Shown: in pieces, positions 34,702 to 45,936 of the stretch
Layout: every line of letters starts with the position of its first letter
Numbering within the stretch: the stretch's first letter is position 1
NCBI GenBank assembly: GCA_016793865.1
Contig: JAEULJ010000001.1
Coordinates: 434,001 to 498,000, forward strand
Source of the DNA: Altererythrobacter sp.
GTDB taxonomy: Bacteria > Pseudomonadota > Alphaproteobacteria > Sphingomonadales > Sphingomonadaceae
Direction of reading: 5' to 3'
DNA length: 64,000 nucleotides
The notes under the pieces: generated by a model
The model's input: the letters and a program-made list of their open reading frames with translations, nothing else
What the model was told of the DNA's origin: nothing
Databases searched by the model: none
Position numbers and translations under genes: made by a program

Positions 34702-36489
34702 CTAGTGATTATGCCGCGGCAGGCCCCTGGCCGAGGTGCCGCGATATTTGAGCGCGAAGTCCATCACCCCGCCCTGGCCGAGCTGGCCGGTCTTCTCGCG
34801 GAACAGCTCTTCCCACGGGGTCTGGCTGGCGGGCACCGGGGGCGCGGGTTCCTCGGCCAGCCGGCGCGCGATCTCCGCGTCGGCGACCAGCGCGTTGCAG
34901 GTTCCGGCATTCAGATCGACGCGGATGGTGTCGCCGGTCCGTAGCCATGCCAGCCCGCCGCCGGCCGCGCTTTCTGGGCTGGCGTTGAGGATGGAGGGGC
35001 TGTCGCTGGTGCCCGACTGGCGGCCGTCGCCCAGCGTCGGCAACCATTGCACGCCGGACTGGATCAGCGCGTCGGGAGGCTGCATGTTGACGACCTCCGC
35101 GCTGCCCGGCCAGCCGATCGCCCCTGCGCCGCGGGTGACCAGGATGCACCCGGTGTCGATCGCGAGCGCCGGATCGTTGATGCGATCGTGATAATCGTCC
35201 GCCCCGTCGAAGACCACCGCGCGGGCCTCGAACACGCCCTCCTGCCCCGGGCGGGCGAGATAGCGGCGGCGGAACTCCTTCGAGATCACGCTGGTCTTGA
35301 GGATGGCGAAATCGAACAGATTGCCCGTCAGCACCAGGAAGCCGGCCTTGTTCTGCAAGGGATCGGTGAAGGGGCGGATCATCTCCCGGTCGGTGCTTTC
35401 GCGCCCCACTAGGTTCTCGGCCATGGTCGCCCCGGTGCAGGTCAGGCAATCGCCGTGCAGCACGCCCGCCTCGAGCAGTTCCCACAGCGCCGCAGGCACG
35501 CCGCCGGCGCGGTGGAACCGTTCACCCAGGAATTCCCCCGCGGGCTGCATATTGACCAGCAGCGGCAGATCGTAACCGTGGTCGCGCCAGACCGACAACG
35601 GCAGATCGACCCCGGCGTGGGCCGCCATCGCCTGGATATGCGGCTGCGCGTTCGAGGAACCGCCGATCACGCTGACCGCGGCGACCGCGTTCTCGAACGC
35701 GCCGCGCGTCAGGATGCGGCTGGGGCGCAGATCCTCCGCCACCATCTCCACGATTCGCCGCCCGGTTCGATAGGCGATCTGCCCGCGCTCGCGATAGGGC
35801 GCGGGAATCGCCGCGCAGCCGGTAAGGCTCATCCCCAGCGCCTCGGCCACCGCGTTCATGGTGCTCGCGGTGCCCATCGAATTGCAATGCCCGGCGGATG
35901 GCGCGCTGCTGGTGGCGCGTTCGAGGAACTCCTCCTCGTCGATCTCGCCTGCCGCCAGCAGCCTCCGGCTGCGCCAGATCACCGTGCCGCTGCCGACCAG
36001 CTCGCCCTCGTGCCACCCGTCCAGCATCGGCCCGCCGGAAAGCACGATGGCGGGAATATCGACCGTGCTGGCGGCCATGATCTGGCTGGGCGTGGTCTTG
36101 TCGCAGCCGGTGGTCAGCACCACCCCGTCGATGGGATAACCGTTCAGGAGCTCCACGAGGCCGAGATAGAGCAGATTCCGGTCCAGCGCGGCGGTGGGCC
36201 GGCGGCAGTTCTCGAAGATCGGGTGGACGGGAAACTCGATCGGCACGCCGCCCGCGTCGCGGATACCGTCGCGCGTACGCTTCGCCAGCTCCAGATGGAT
36301 GCGGTTGCACGGCGAGAGGTCGCTGCCAGACTGCGCGATGCCGATGATCGGACGGCCGCTGGTGAGCTCCTCCGGCGTGATGCCGTAATTCATGAACCGC
36401 TCCAGATAGAGCGCGGTCATGTCCATCCGTTCGGCATTGGCGAACCAGTCGCGGCTGCGCAGCCGTGGCGGATCGCCCCTGTCGGCCAT
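34702..36489 (-). CDS. xylD: D-xylonate dehydratase (IlvD/Edd family)
   Basis: A 595-residue IlvD/Edd dehydratase that looks very close to Caulobacter XylD from start (RSRDWFANAERMDMTALYLE) to end (LPRHNH). The iron-sulfur cysteines appear in SPCNRIH, TTGCDKTTPS and CLTCTGATM. It converts xylonate to 2-keto-3-deoxy-xylonate. The ATG at 36489 shares one base with the stop of the regulator gene (TGATG), so translation of the two is linked. It is the third gene of the operon aguA, xylR-like, xylD. Confidence 0.94.
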   Translation of the reverse strand: MADRGDPPRLRSRDWFANAERMDMTALYLERFMNYGITPEELTSGRPIIGIAQSGSDLSPCNRIHLELAKRTRDGIRDAGGVPIEFPVHPIFENCRRPTAALDRNLLYLGLVELLNGYPIDGVVLTTGCDKTTPSQIMAASTVDIPAIVLSGGPMLDGWHEGELVGSGTVIWRSRRLLAAGEIDEEEFLERATSSAPSAGHCNSMGTASTMNAVAEALGMSLTGCAAIPAPYRERGQIAYRTGRRIVEMVAEDLRPSRILTRGAFENAVAAVSVIGGSSNAQPHIQAMAAHAGVDLPLSVWRDHGYDLPLLVNMQPAGEFLGERFHRAGGVPAALWELLEAGVLHGDCLTCTGATMAENLVGRESTDREMIRPFTDPLQNKAGFLVLTGNLFDFAILKTSVISKEFRRRYLARPGQEGVFEARAVVFDGADDYHDRINDPALAIDTGCILVTRGAGAIGWPGSAEVVNMQPPDALIQSGVQWLPTLGDGRQSGTSDSPSILNASPESAAGGGLAWLRTGDTIRVDLNAGTCNALVADAEIARRLAEEPAPPVPASQTPWEELFREKTGQLGQGGVMDFALKYRGTSARGLPRHNH

Positions 36490-37619
36490 CAGAGCGGGCG
36501 GATACGCGGCCCGGCGGCCGCTGCGAGGGTAGGCCCGGAATCGGATTCGCGGCGCACCAGCGTATAGGGCAGCATTTTCTGCTCGGGGCTGGCGCGCTCT
36601 CCCGCGCGGCGCGCCTTGATGATGCGGACTGCGGCGGAAACCGCCCAGGCGGTCATCTCGCGGATCGGCTGGCGGATGGTGGTCAGTTCGGGCCAGATCG
36701 TGCTGGCCATGGCGGTATCGTCGAAACCGCACACGGTGATGTCGTTGGGCACATCGAGATGGCGCCGGTGCGCCACGGCTACGGAGGCGGCGGCCATGTC
36801 GTCGTTGGAGGCGAAGATCGCCGTCGGCCGCGGTTCCACCGCAATCAGCTTCTCGGCAGCCTGCATGCCCGAGCGATAAGTGAAGCGGCCCTGCACGATC
36901 AGCTCGTCGAGCACGGGTAGCCCCGCTTCCTCCAGCGCGGCCTTGTAGCCGTTGAGGCGCCGTCCGCTGGCCACCTGTTCGGGATTGCCGATGATGAAGC
37001 CGATCCGCTTGTGGCCCAGGCCGATGATATGGGCCGTCATGTCGTAGGCGGCCTGGAAATCGTCGATCAGCACGGCGGCATGGGTGCCGCTGGCCTTGCC
37101 CGGCCCTACCGCGATGGCGACCGCCTCCACCTCGCTGACGAGATCGAGCACACTCTGGTCGTCGCACAGGGGCGGCGGCAGGATGAAGCCGGTGATCCCG
37201 CCTTCCGCCAGATGGCGCATCAACGGCTTTGCCTGGGCGATGGTCTCGCAGTTCTGGACCACCACATGGATATCGGCGCGGCTCGCCTCCTCCAGCGCGC
37301 CCATCAGGAATTCGCTGAGGTAGGAAGCGCTGGGGTTGTCGAACATCAGCGCAATCCGCAGCTGCTCGCCCCCGGCCAGGCTGCGGGCGGCACGGTTGGG
37401 GGCGTAGTTGAGCTTGGCGATCGCGGCCAGGACCTGCTCGCGCGTTTCCTCGCGCACATTGCCCTCGCCGTTGATGACCCGGCTGACGGTCATGGGGGAG
37501 CAGCGCGCCTCGCGCGCGACATCGGCGATGGTCGGAGCGCCACCGCTGCGCCGCGACGTACGCAGGCGGCGCGTGGCGACGGGCGAAGTGGGAGCGGTAT
37601 CAGCCATGACCCAGGCCAT
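36489..37619 (-). CDS. xylR: LacI-family repressor of the xylan/xylose genes (XylR-like)
   Basis: A 376-residue LacI-family regulator (ATG at 37619; ATG at 37607 is equally possible). The helix-turn-helix starts at about residue 29 (PTIADVAREARCSPMTVSRV), with the hinge region NYAPNRAARSLAG, then a sugar-sensing domain ending near residue 350. It lies between aguA (33 bases upstream) and xylD (1-base overlap) with no operator of its own, so it is probably transcribed from operator B4 in front of aguA and thus self-limiting. By position and analogy with Caulobacter XylR, which responds to xylose, it is the best candidate to bind the TGGTAGCGCTACCA sites. Confidence 0.88.
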   Translation of the reverse strand: MAWVMADTAPTSPVATRRLRTSRRSGGAPTIADVAREARCSPMTVSRVINGEGNVREETREQVLAAIAKLNYAPNRAARSLAGGEQLRIALMFDNPSASYLSEFLMGALEEASRADIHVVVQNCETIAQAKPLMRHLAEGGITGFILPPPLCDDQSVLDLVSEVEAVAIAVGPGKASGTHAAVLIDDFQAAYDMTAHIIGLGHKRIGFIIGNPEQVASGRRLNGYKAALEEAGLPVLDELIVQGRFTYRSGMQAAEKLIAVEPRPTAIFASNDDMAAASVAVAHRRHLDVPNDITVCGFDDTAMASTIWPELTTIRQPIREMTAWAVSAAVRIIKARRAGERASPEQKMLPYTLVRRESDSGPTLAAAAGPRIRPL

Positions 37620-37652
37620 AGGCGCAGCCCACCAATCGCGGCAAGGATCGTC

Positions 37653-39788
37653 TCATTGCCCCGGCGCCTCGGGAAACGTCTTCGCCTTGTACCAGTCCAG
37701 CGGATGATCTGGGCGGCGCACACCGGCTGGAAGCGCAAGCCCGTTCAGCGACTGCCAGTAAGCGATGGAGGCGTCGCGCCACCAGCGCGCCTCCTTCTCC
37801 TGCGTGGCCAGGTCGGCGGCCACCTCCGCATGGCGGCGGTAATCCACGTGATCGGCCAATCGCGCCCACAGCGCGCTCCTCGCCCCGGCCTCCGCCTCGC
37901 CCTGGCCATAGCGGGCCACCAGATCGTGCCACAGCGTGTTCCCCGACCGCATTGGGTGCTGCCAGGGCAGGTGATGGAACCACAACAGCAGCCGATCGTC
38001 CATCTGAGCCGGATCGGCCCAGCGTGCGGCCACCGAAGGCGCGTATTGGGCCAGGGCATCGCTACCCCCCGCAGTTCGATCGAAACCGATCCCCGCCTTG
38101 TCGGCGCGGTGGTAATAGCACGGATTCCATTCGGGCCGCGCCAGATCGCAGACCCAGGGTGCCGGGCCATAGTGGTGGCCGGTCCCCATCAGATGGGCGA
38201 GGCCAAAAGGCGCGATGTATTTCTCGACCGTTCCAGCGCTCGCCAGCATGGTCGGCACGATCGCGTCGAGGAATTCGGGTTCGCGGCTGAAGGTTTGCGC
38301 CGCCCATTCCCGCGCAATGCGTTCCGGGCTCAACGCCGGGTTCCAGGCCAGCCGTCCGAAGGCATACCAGTTGGCCTGGTCGAAATGCCCGCCGGTCCAG
38401 TTGCGGTCGCTGCCGGTGTTGGCGACGCCGGCAATCCCGCCCGGCACGATCACCTGCGCCACGGTGCCGCCGCGACCGGTATGGGTGCCGAGCACCTCGC
38501 TCCACATCGGCGCGAGATAGACGATGCCGCTCGCCTGGCCGAGATATTCGCGCGTCACCTGCGCCTCGAGCATCAGCCTGGTCCTGGGCATGGCGCCGAA
38601 CAGCGGGTGGAACGGCTCGCGCGGCTGGAAATCGAGCGGGCCGTTCTTGACCTGCACGATGACGTTGCCGGCGAACTTGCCGTCGAGCGGCACGAACTCC
38701 TGATAGGCCTGCTTGACCCGGTCGGTCTCGTCCTCCGCCTTGTAGACGAAGGCGCGCCAGATCACCGTTCCGCGCTTGCCCAGCGCGGCGGCGAGCATGT
38801 TCGCGCCATCGGCATGGGTCCGGCCATAGTCCTGCGGGCCGGGCTGGCCTTCGGAATTGGCCTTGACCAGGAAGCCGCCGAAATCGGGGATCGCGGCGTA
38901 GATTTCATCGGCCTTCGCGTTCCACCACGCCTTTACCGCCGGGTCGAGCGGGTCGGCCGTGGGGAGCCCGCCCACGTCGCGCGGGGCGCTGAAGCGGGCC
39001 GAGATGTAGAGGCGGATGCCATAAGGCCGCCACGCATCGGCGAGCCGCTTGAGCTTGGGCAGATAGTGCGGCGTGAGGAAGAGCGGGCTGGCGTTGACAT
39101 TGTTGACCACCACGCCGTTGATGCCGAGCGAGGCGTTGGCGCGGGCATAATCGATCATCCGCCGGTCGAGCCGCTCGGGCAGCCGCCACCAGTCGAAGAT
39201 CGAACGCCCGGCATAGCCGCGTTCGACATGGCCGTCGGGATTGTCCCAGTGGTTGAGCAGCCTGAGCGACATCGCGGGCGTCTCGTCGAGCGAGATCGTG
39301 GCGGGATCGACGCCCCGTGACAGCTCGCGCAGCAGCGCATGGGCCCCGTATAGGCAGCTCAGATGGTCCGGACCGGAGATGCGGATCGCCCGCGCCCCCG
39401 AAGTCACGCGGAAGCGTCCATCTCCGCCCCGTTCGCGCCTTCCGCAATCGAACCGGATCACGCCACGCGGACGATCGGCATCGATGCTCCCGCCGGTGAG
39501 CTTGGCCAGCCCTTCGCGCAACTCGCTCTCGGCGATGCCCAAGGTCTCGCTCTCGGGTGAGGCGGGCGTGCCCGGGATTGGGTTGAAGGCGCGCAGCTGC
39601 TCCAGCGCCGCGCCTTCGAGCGGCTCATGGCGCAGCCACAGCCGATAGCCGTCCTCGCCATTCCATTGCGACAGCGAGCGATCCGGAACCACCACATCGG
39701 CGCGCGCGGCGGGTGCCGCCAGCGCCATCATGGTCAGCGCGGCGGATGCAGCCGCAAGCCGGTTGACAAGCCCTCTCGCCCTCATCAT
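37653..39788 (-). CDS. aguA: Alpha-glucuronidase, GH67, exported
   Basis: A 711-residue GH67 enzyme with a signal peptide (residues 1-31, ending PAARA). Recognisable blocks are LNHWDNPDGHVERGYAG, INGVVVNNVNA, FLVKANSEGQPGPQDYGRTHADGAN (catalytic carboxylates) and the C-terminal WFHHLPWQHPM. GH67 removes 4-O-methyl-glucuronic acid from the ends of glucuronoxylan oligosaccharides. The released acid would enter uxaC. Both possible starts (ATG at 39788 or 39785) touch operator B4, and no ribosome-binding site is visible, so a leaderless or very short-leader message is possible. Confidence 0.93.
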   Translation of the reverse strand: MMRARGLVNRLAAASAALTMMALAAPAARADVVVPDRSLSQWNGEDGYRLWLRHEPLEGAALEQLRAFNPIPGTPASPESETLGIAESELREGLAKLTGGSIDADRPRGVIRFDCGRRERGGDGRFRVTSGARAIRISGPDHLSCLYGAHALLRELSRGVDPATISLDETPAMSLRLLNHWDNPDGHVERGYAGRSIFDWWRLPERLDRRMIDYARANASLGINGVVVNNVNASPLFLTPHYLPKLKRLADAWRPYGIRLYISARFSAPRDVGGLPTADPLDPAVKAWWNAKADEIYAAIPDFGGFLVKANSEGQPGPQDYGRTHADGANMLAAALGKRGTVIWRAFVYKAEDETDRVKQAYQEFVPLDGKFAGNVIVQVKNGPLDFQPREPFHPLFGAMPRTRLMLEAQVTREYLGQASGIVYLAPMWSEVLGTHTGRGGTVAQVIVPGGIAGVANTGSDRNWTGGHFDQANWYAFGRLAWNPALSPERIAREWAAQTFSREPEFLDAIVPTMLASAGTVEKYIAPFGLAHLMGTGHHYGPAPWVCDLARPEWNPCYYHRADKAGIGFDRTAGGSDALAQYAPSVAARWADPAQMDDRLLLWFHHLPWQHPMRSGNTLWHDLVARYGQGEAEAGARSALWARLADHVDYRRHAEVAADLATQEKEARWWRDASIAYWQSLNGLALPAGVRRPDHPLDWYKAKTFPEAPGQ

Positions 39789-39791
39789 GGT
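39763..39791 (+). promoter_or_regulatory. Promoter of the GH3-GH3-GH10 operon
   Basis: TTGACA (39763-39768, a perfect -35), a 17-base spacer and CATGGT (39786-39791), with operator B4 over the end of the -10. Confidence 0.65.
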
Positions 39792-39801
39792 AGCGCTACC
39801 A
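39788..39801 (+). promoter_or_regulatory. XylR-type operator, site B4 (perfect palindrome)
   Basis: TGGTAGCGCTACCA, the only perfect 14-base copy, between divergent aguA and GH3. It includes the first base of the aguA start codon. Confidence 0.85.
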
Positions 39802-39845
39802 CAAGATGCGGCGCAGTCAAGCGTCGCGCCGCGGGAGAGACGATC

Positions 39846-42266
<2,421 letters not shown>

Positions 42267-42268
42267 CG

Positions 42269-44653
42269 ATGGATCGCCGTGCCGCCCTCAGGCTGTGCGG
42301 GGGCGCGAGCCTCTCCGTGATCGCGGTGAGCCTCGCCCCCGCTGCCTTCGCCCGGCCGTCCGGCCCGCTCTACAAGGACGCCCGCGCGCCCATTCCCGCC
42401 CGCGTCGCCGATCTGGTCGCCCGCATGACGCTGGCCGAGAAGATCGCGCAGATGCGCGGCACCTGGGCGGGGAAGTCCGGAATGCTGAGCGGCATCGCCT
42501 TCGACCCCGCAAGGGCCAGCGCCAGCTTCCCTGACGGCATCGGCGCGCTCGGCCGCCCTTCGGACAAGCGCGGCACGCCCGGCATCGGCCAGGCCGGCGG
42601 CGGCGGACGCGAGAAATGGCGCACCCCGGCGCAGACGGTGGAGTTCATCAATGCGCTCCAGCGATGGGCGATGGAGGACACCCGGCTCGGCATCCCGGTG
42701 CTGGCCCACGAGGAATCGCTGCACGGCTACATGGCGACCGATGCCACCTCATATCCGCAGGCGCTGGCGATGGCGGGCAGTTTCGACCTCGATCTGATGC
42801 GCCGGGTCCACACCCGGATGGCCGGCGAAATGCGCGCGCGCGGGGTGTTCTATACGCTCAGCCCGGTGGTCGATATCGTGCGCGATCCGCGCTGGGGGCG
42901 GATCGAGGAGACCTTCGGCGAGGACCCCTATCTGGTGGGCGAGATGGGCGTGGCCACGGTCGAAGGGCTGCAAGGGCCGGGCAAGTTCGAGAAGCTGGCG
43001 CCAGGCCGCGTCTTCGCCACGCTCAAGCACATGACCGGCCACGGCCAGCCGCAGAGCGGCATCAATGTCGGCCCGGCCGAGAACGGGCACCGGGAACTGC
43101 GCGAAACCTTCTTCAAGCCGTTCCGCGAGATCGTGTGCCGCACCTCGATCGGGGCGGTCATGCCCAGCTACAACGAGATCGACGGCATCCCGAGCCACGC
43201 CAACACCTGGCTGCTGGGAGAGGTGCTGCGCGGCGAATGGGGCTTCGAGGGCATCATCTCCAGCGACTACACCGGCGTGGACGAGATGGTCACCGTCCAC
43301 CGCATGGCCGCCGACGATGCCGAGGCCGCGCGCATGGCGCTGGCGGCGGGAGTGGACAGCGAACTGCCCGAGGGCAAGGCCTATGCCACCCTGGCCGATC
43401 AGGTGGCGGCGGGTACGATCGATCCCGCCCTGATCGACCGCGCCGTGGCGCGTGTGATCACCTTCAAGATGCGCGCCGGCCTGTTCGAGGATCCCTATGG
43501 CAGCCTGGCCCGGACCGAAGCGCTGACCGGCAGCACCGCCGACCGCGCGCTGGCGCTGGAGGCGGCGCGCAAGAGCCTGTGCCTGCTGACCAACAAGGCG
43601 GGCGCGCTGCCGCTCGATCCGGCCAGGATGGGGCGGGTGGCGGTGATCGGCCCCAATGCCAATGTCGTGCGCTTCGGCGGCTACTCCTCGGTACCCAAGC
43701 AGGCGGTGACGCTGGTGGAGGGGCTGCGCGCGCTGGCTCCCGCGGCCGATATCGTCACCGCGCAGGGCGTGTTCATCACTACCAGCGACGATCGCTCCGT
43801 CGATCCGGTGGTGCTTGCCGATGCCGAGCGCAATCGCCAGCTCATCGCACAAGCCGTATCGGTAGCGAAGCTGGCCGATACCATCGTGCTGGCCATCGGC
43901 GACACCGAACAGACCAGCCGCGAGGGATTCGCCGCCAACCATCTGGGTGACCGCGCCGAACTCGACATCATCGGCGAGCAGAATGAATTGGTCGACGCGA
44001 TGGCCGCGCTCGGCAAGCCGCTGATCGTGTGCGCCATCAACGGCCGGCCGCCGAGCTGGCCGAACGTGATCGCGAAGGCCGATGCGGTGCTGGAATGCTG
44101 GTATGCGGGGCAGGAGGGCGGCACCGCCATAGCCGAGGCGCTGCTGGGCCGCGTCAACCCCGGCGCCAAGCTGCCGGTGACGGTGGTGCGCGAGGTGGGG
44201 CAGGTGCCCTACTACTACAACCACAAGCCGAGTGCGCGGCGCGGCTATCTATTTTCCGACAAGGCGCCGCTGTTCCCCTTCGGCCACGGGCTCAGCTACA
44301 CCAGCTTCGCGATCTCGGAACCGCGACCCTCCAGGTCCCGCTACGGACTGGATGAGCCGATCGAGGTGACGGCAGAGGTGGCCAACACCGGCAGCCGCGC
44401 GGGCGACGAGGTGGTGCAGCTCTACATCACCCGCACCGGCCTGTCGGTGACCCAGCCCGTGCTCCAGCTCAAGGGATTCGAGCGAGTGACGCTGGAGCCC
44501 GGCGAGCGGCGGACTGTGCGCTTTACGATTCCCTCGCGCGAGCTAATGACGTGGAACCGCGCAATGGAAGAAGTGAACGAGCCGGGGCCGCTGATCCTGT
44601 CCGTCGGCAACAGCAGCGCGAGCCTGAGGCAAGCCACGGTGGAGATCGCGTGA
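42269..44653 (+). CDS. GH3 beta-xylosidase-type enzyme, Tat-exported paralogue
   Basis: A 794-residue GH3 enzyme that starts two bases after the first one stops and is clearly its paralogue (DPRWGRIEETFGEDPYLVGEMG, YNEIDGIPSHANTWLL, TEQTSREGFAANHLGDRAEL). The nucleophile region is GIISSDYTGVDEM. The N-terminus MDRRAALRLCGGASLSVIAVSLAPAAFA is a twin-arginine-type signal, so it uses a different export route from the neighbour. Its stop overlaps the GTG start of the xylanase (GTGA). Confidence 0.91.
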   Translation: MDRRAALRLCGGASLSVIAVSLAPAAFARPSGPLYKDARAPIPARVADLVARMTLAEKIAQMRGTWAGKSGMLSGIAFDPARASASFPDGIGALGRPSDKRGTPGIGQAGGGGREKWRTPAQTVEFINALQRWAMEDTRLGIPVLAHEESLHGYMATDATSYPQALAMAGSFDLDLMRRVHTRMAGEMRARGVFYTLSPVVDIVRDPRWGRIEETFGEDPYLVGEMGVATVEGLQGPGKFEKLAPGRVFATLKHMTGHGQPQSGINVGPAENGHRELRETFFKPFREIVCRTSIGAVMPSYNEIDGIPSHANTWLLGEVLRGEWGFEGIISSDYTGVDEMVTVHRMAADDAEAARMALAAGVDSELPEGKAYATLADQVAAGTIDPALIDRAVARVITFKMRAGLFEDPYGSLARTEALTGSTADRALALEAARKSLCLLTNKAGALPLDPARMGRVAVIGPNANVVRFGGYSSVPKQAVTLVEGLRALAPAADIVTAQGVFITTSDDRSVDPVVLADAERNRQLIAQAVSVAKLADTIVLAIGDTEQTSREGFAANHLGDRAELDIIGEQNELVDAMAALGKPLIVCAINGRPPSWPNVIAKADAVLECWYAGQEGGTAIAEALLGRVNPGAKLPVTVVREVGQVPYYYNHKPSARRGYLFSDKAPLFPFGHGLSYTSFAISEPRPSRSRYGLDEPIEVTAEVANTGSRAGDEVVQLYITRTGLSVTQPVLQLKGFERVTLEPGERRTVRFTIPSRELMTWNRAMEEVNEPGPLILSVGNSSASLRQATVEIA

Positions 44654-45822
44654 CCGGCATCAATCCTCTACTGACCCGCCGCGCCGCGATGGCCGGCCTG
44701 GCCGCGATGCCGCTGGCGAGCTGCGCGGGTGCGGCCGGGGGCGTGCGCGCGCCGGCTCCGGCGGCTGGCGCGGCCAGCCTCGATGCGATCGCCGGACGCA
44801 AGGGCCGCCGTTTCGGCAGCGCCATCGCCGCCGGCAACCCGGCCGGCCCCACGGTCCAGAACGCGGCCTATGCAGCGCTGGTGAAGTCCGAATGCGGGCT
44901 CGTGGTGGCCGAAAACGAGATGAAGTGGCAGGCGCTGCGGCCCGGGCCGGAGGCGTTCGACTTCGCCCGCGCCGATGCCATCGTCGCCTGGGCGCGCCAC
45001 GAGGGTCTGGAGGTGCGTGGCCACACCCTGCTGTGGCACCGCCCGCAATGGTTCCCGGCCTGGCTGAACAGCTACGACTTCGGCGCCAGCCCCGCACGCG
45101 AGGCGGAACGGCTGCTGACCACCCATATCCGCACCGTCGCGGGCCGTTACCGTGATACCATCGCGAGCTGGGACGTGGTCAACGAAGCGATCGACCACGA
45201 TGCGCGCGGATTGATGAAGACCAGCCTGAGCCGCGCGCTGGGCAGCGCCGAGGACACCATCGACCTCGCCTTCCGCACCGCGCGCGACGTGCTGCCCGGC
45301 GCCCAGCTCGTTTACAACGACTATATGAGCTGGGAGCCGCAGCACCGCGACCACTGCACCGATGTGCTGCGCCTGCTCGAGGCGCTGAAGAAGCGCGGCA
45401 CCCCGGTCGATGCACTGGGTATCCAGTCGCATATCGAGATCATGGCGATCGACCCGGCGACCGGCGTGGGCCCCTATGCGGAGCGCGAGTGGCGCGCTTT
45501 CCTGGACGAGGTGACCGGCATGGGCTTGCGGCTGCTCGTCACCGAATTCGACGTCAAGGACAGGGCACTTCCGTCCGATATCGCCGTCCGCGATGCCAAG
45601 GTGGCGGATTATGCGCGTCGCTACATGGACGTGATGCTCGATTACGGCGCGCATCTCGATGACATCGTGGCCTGGGGCATGGTCGACCGGTTCAACTGGC
45701 TCCAGTATTTCGGCCCGGCCAAGCGCGCGGATGGCCTGCCGGTGCGCGGTACGCCCTATGACGATGACTACCGCGCCAAGCCGCTGCGCGAGGCCATCGC
45801 GGGGGCGCTCGCCGCGGTCTGA
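44650..45822 (+). CDS. Endo-1,4-beta-xylanase, GH10
   Basis: A 390-residue GH10 xylanase. It starts with GTG at 44650. TRRAAMAGLAAMPLASC suggests a twin-arginine signal with a lipobox Cys25. The barrel has VAENEMKWQALRP, HTLLWHRPQWFP, acid/base Glu179 in SWDVVNEAID and nucleophile Glu299 in LLVTEFDVKD. It cuts the xylan backbone to xylo-oligosaccharides, probably on the cell surface or in the periplasm given the lipid anchor. It is the last gene of the GH3-GH3-GH10 operon. Confidence 0.93.
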   Translation: MTGINPLLTRRAAMAGLAAMPLASCAGAAGGVRAPAPAAGAASLDAIAGRKGRRFGSAIAAGNPAGPTVQNAAYAALVKSECGLVVAENEMKWQALRPGPEAFDFARADAIVAWARHEGLEVRGHTLLWHRPQWFPAWLNSYDFGASPAREAERLLTTHIRTVAGRYRDTIASWDVVNEAIDHDARGLMKTSLSRALGSAEDTIDLAFRTARDVLPGAQLVYNDYMSWEPQHRDHCTDVLRLLEALKKRGTPVDALGIQSHIEIMAIDPATGVGPYAEREWRAFLDEVTGMGLRLLVTEFDVKDRALPSDIAVRDAKVADYARRYMDVMLDYGAHLDDIVAWGMVDRFNWLQYFGPAKRADGLPVRGTPYDDDYRAKPLREAIAGALAAV

Positions 45823-45872
45823 TCCAGGCCGCCGGCACGCCGGTGCGTTGCCGCGATCTGCAAAATCCGGAC

Positions 45873-45909
45873 AAAAAAGGGGCCGCCCCGCTTTGCGGCG
45901 AGGCGGCCC
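45873..45909 (-). terminator. Rho-independent terminator of the second TonB receptor
   Basis: On the minus strand GGGCCGCC pairs perfectly with GGCGGCCC around a loop that itself contains CCGC/GCGG, followed by a run of six T. It lies 28 bases after the receptor stop and also separates it from the convergent xylanase operon. Confidence 0.85.
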
Positions 45910-45936
45910 TCCAGTCGGGGATCTGCACGGGCCCGG

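Noticed and set aside
34702..37167. An N-terminal extension of xylD through the regulator gene
   Set aside because: The extension is out of frame with the LacI-family protein, which is clearly coding; xylD family similarity starts at the ATG at 36489.
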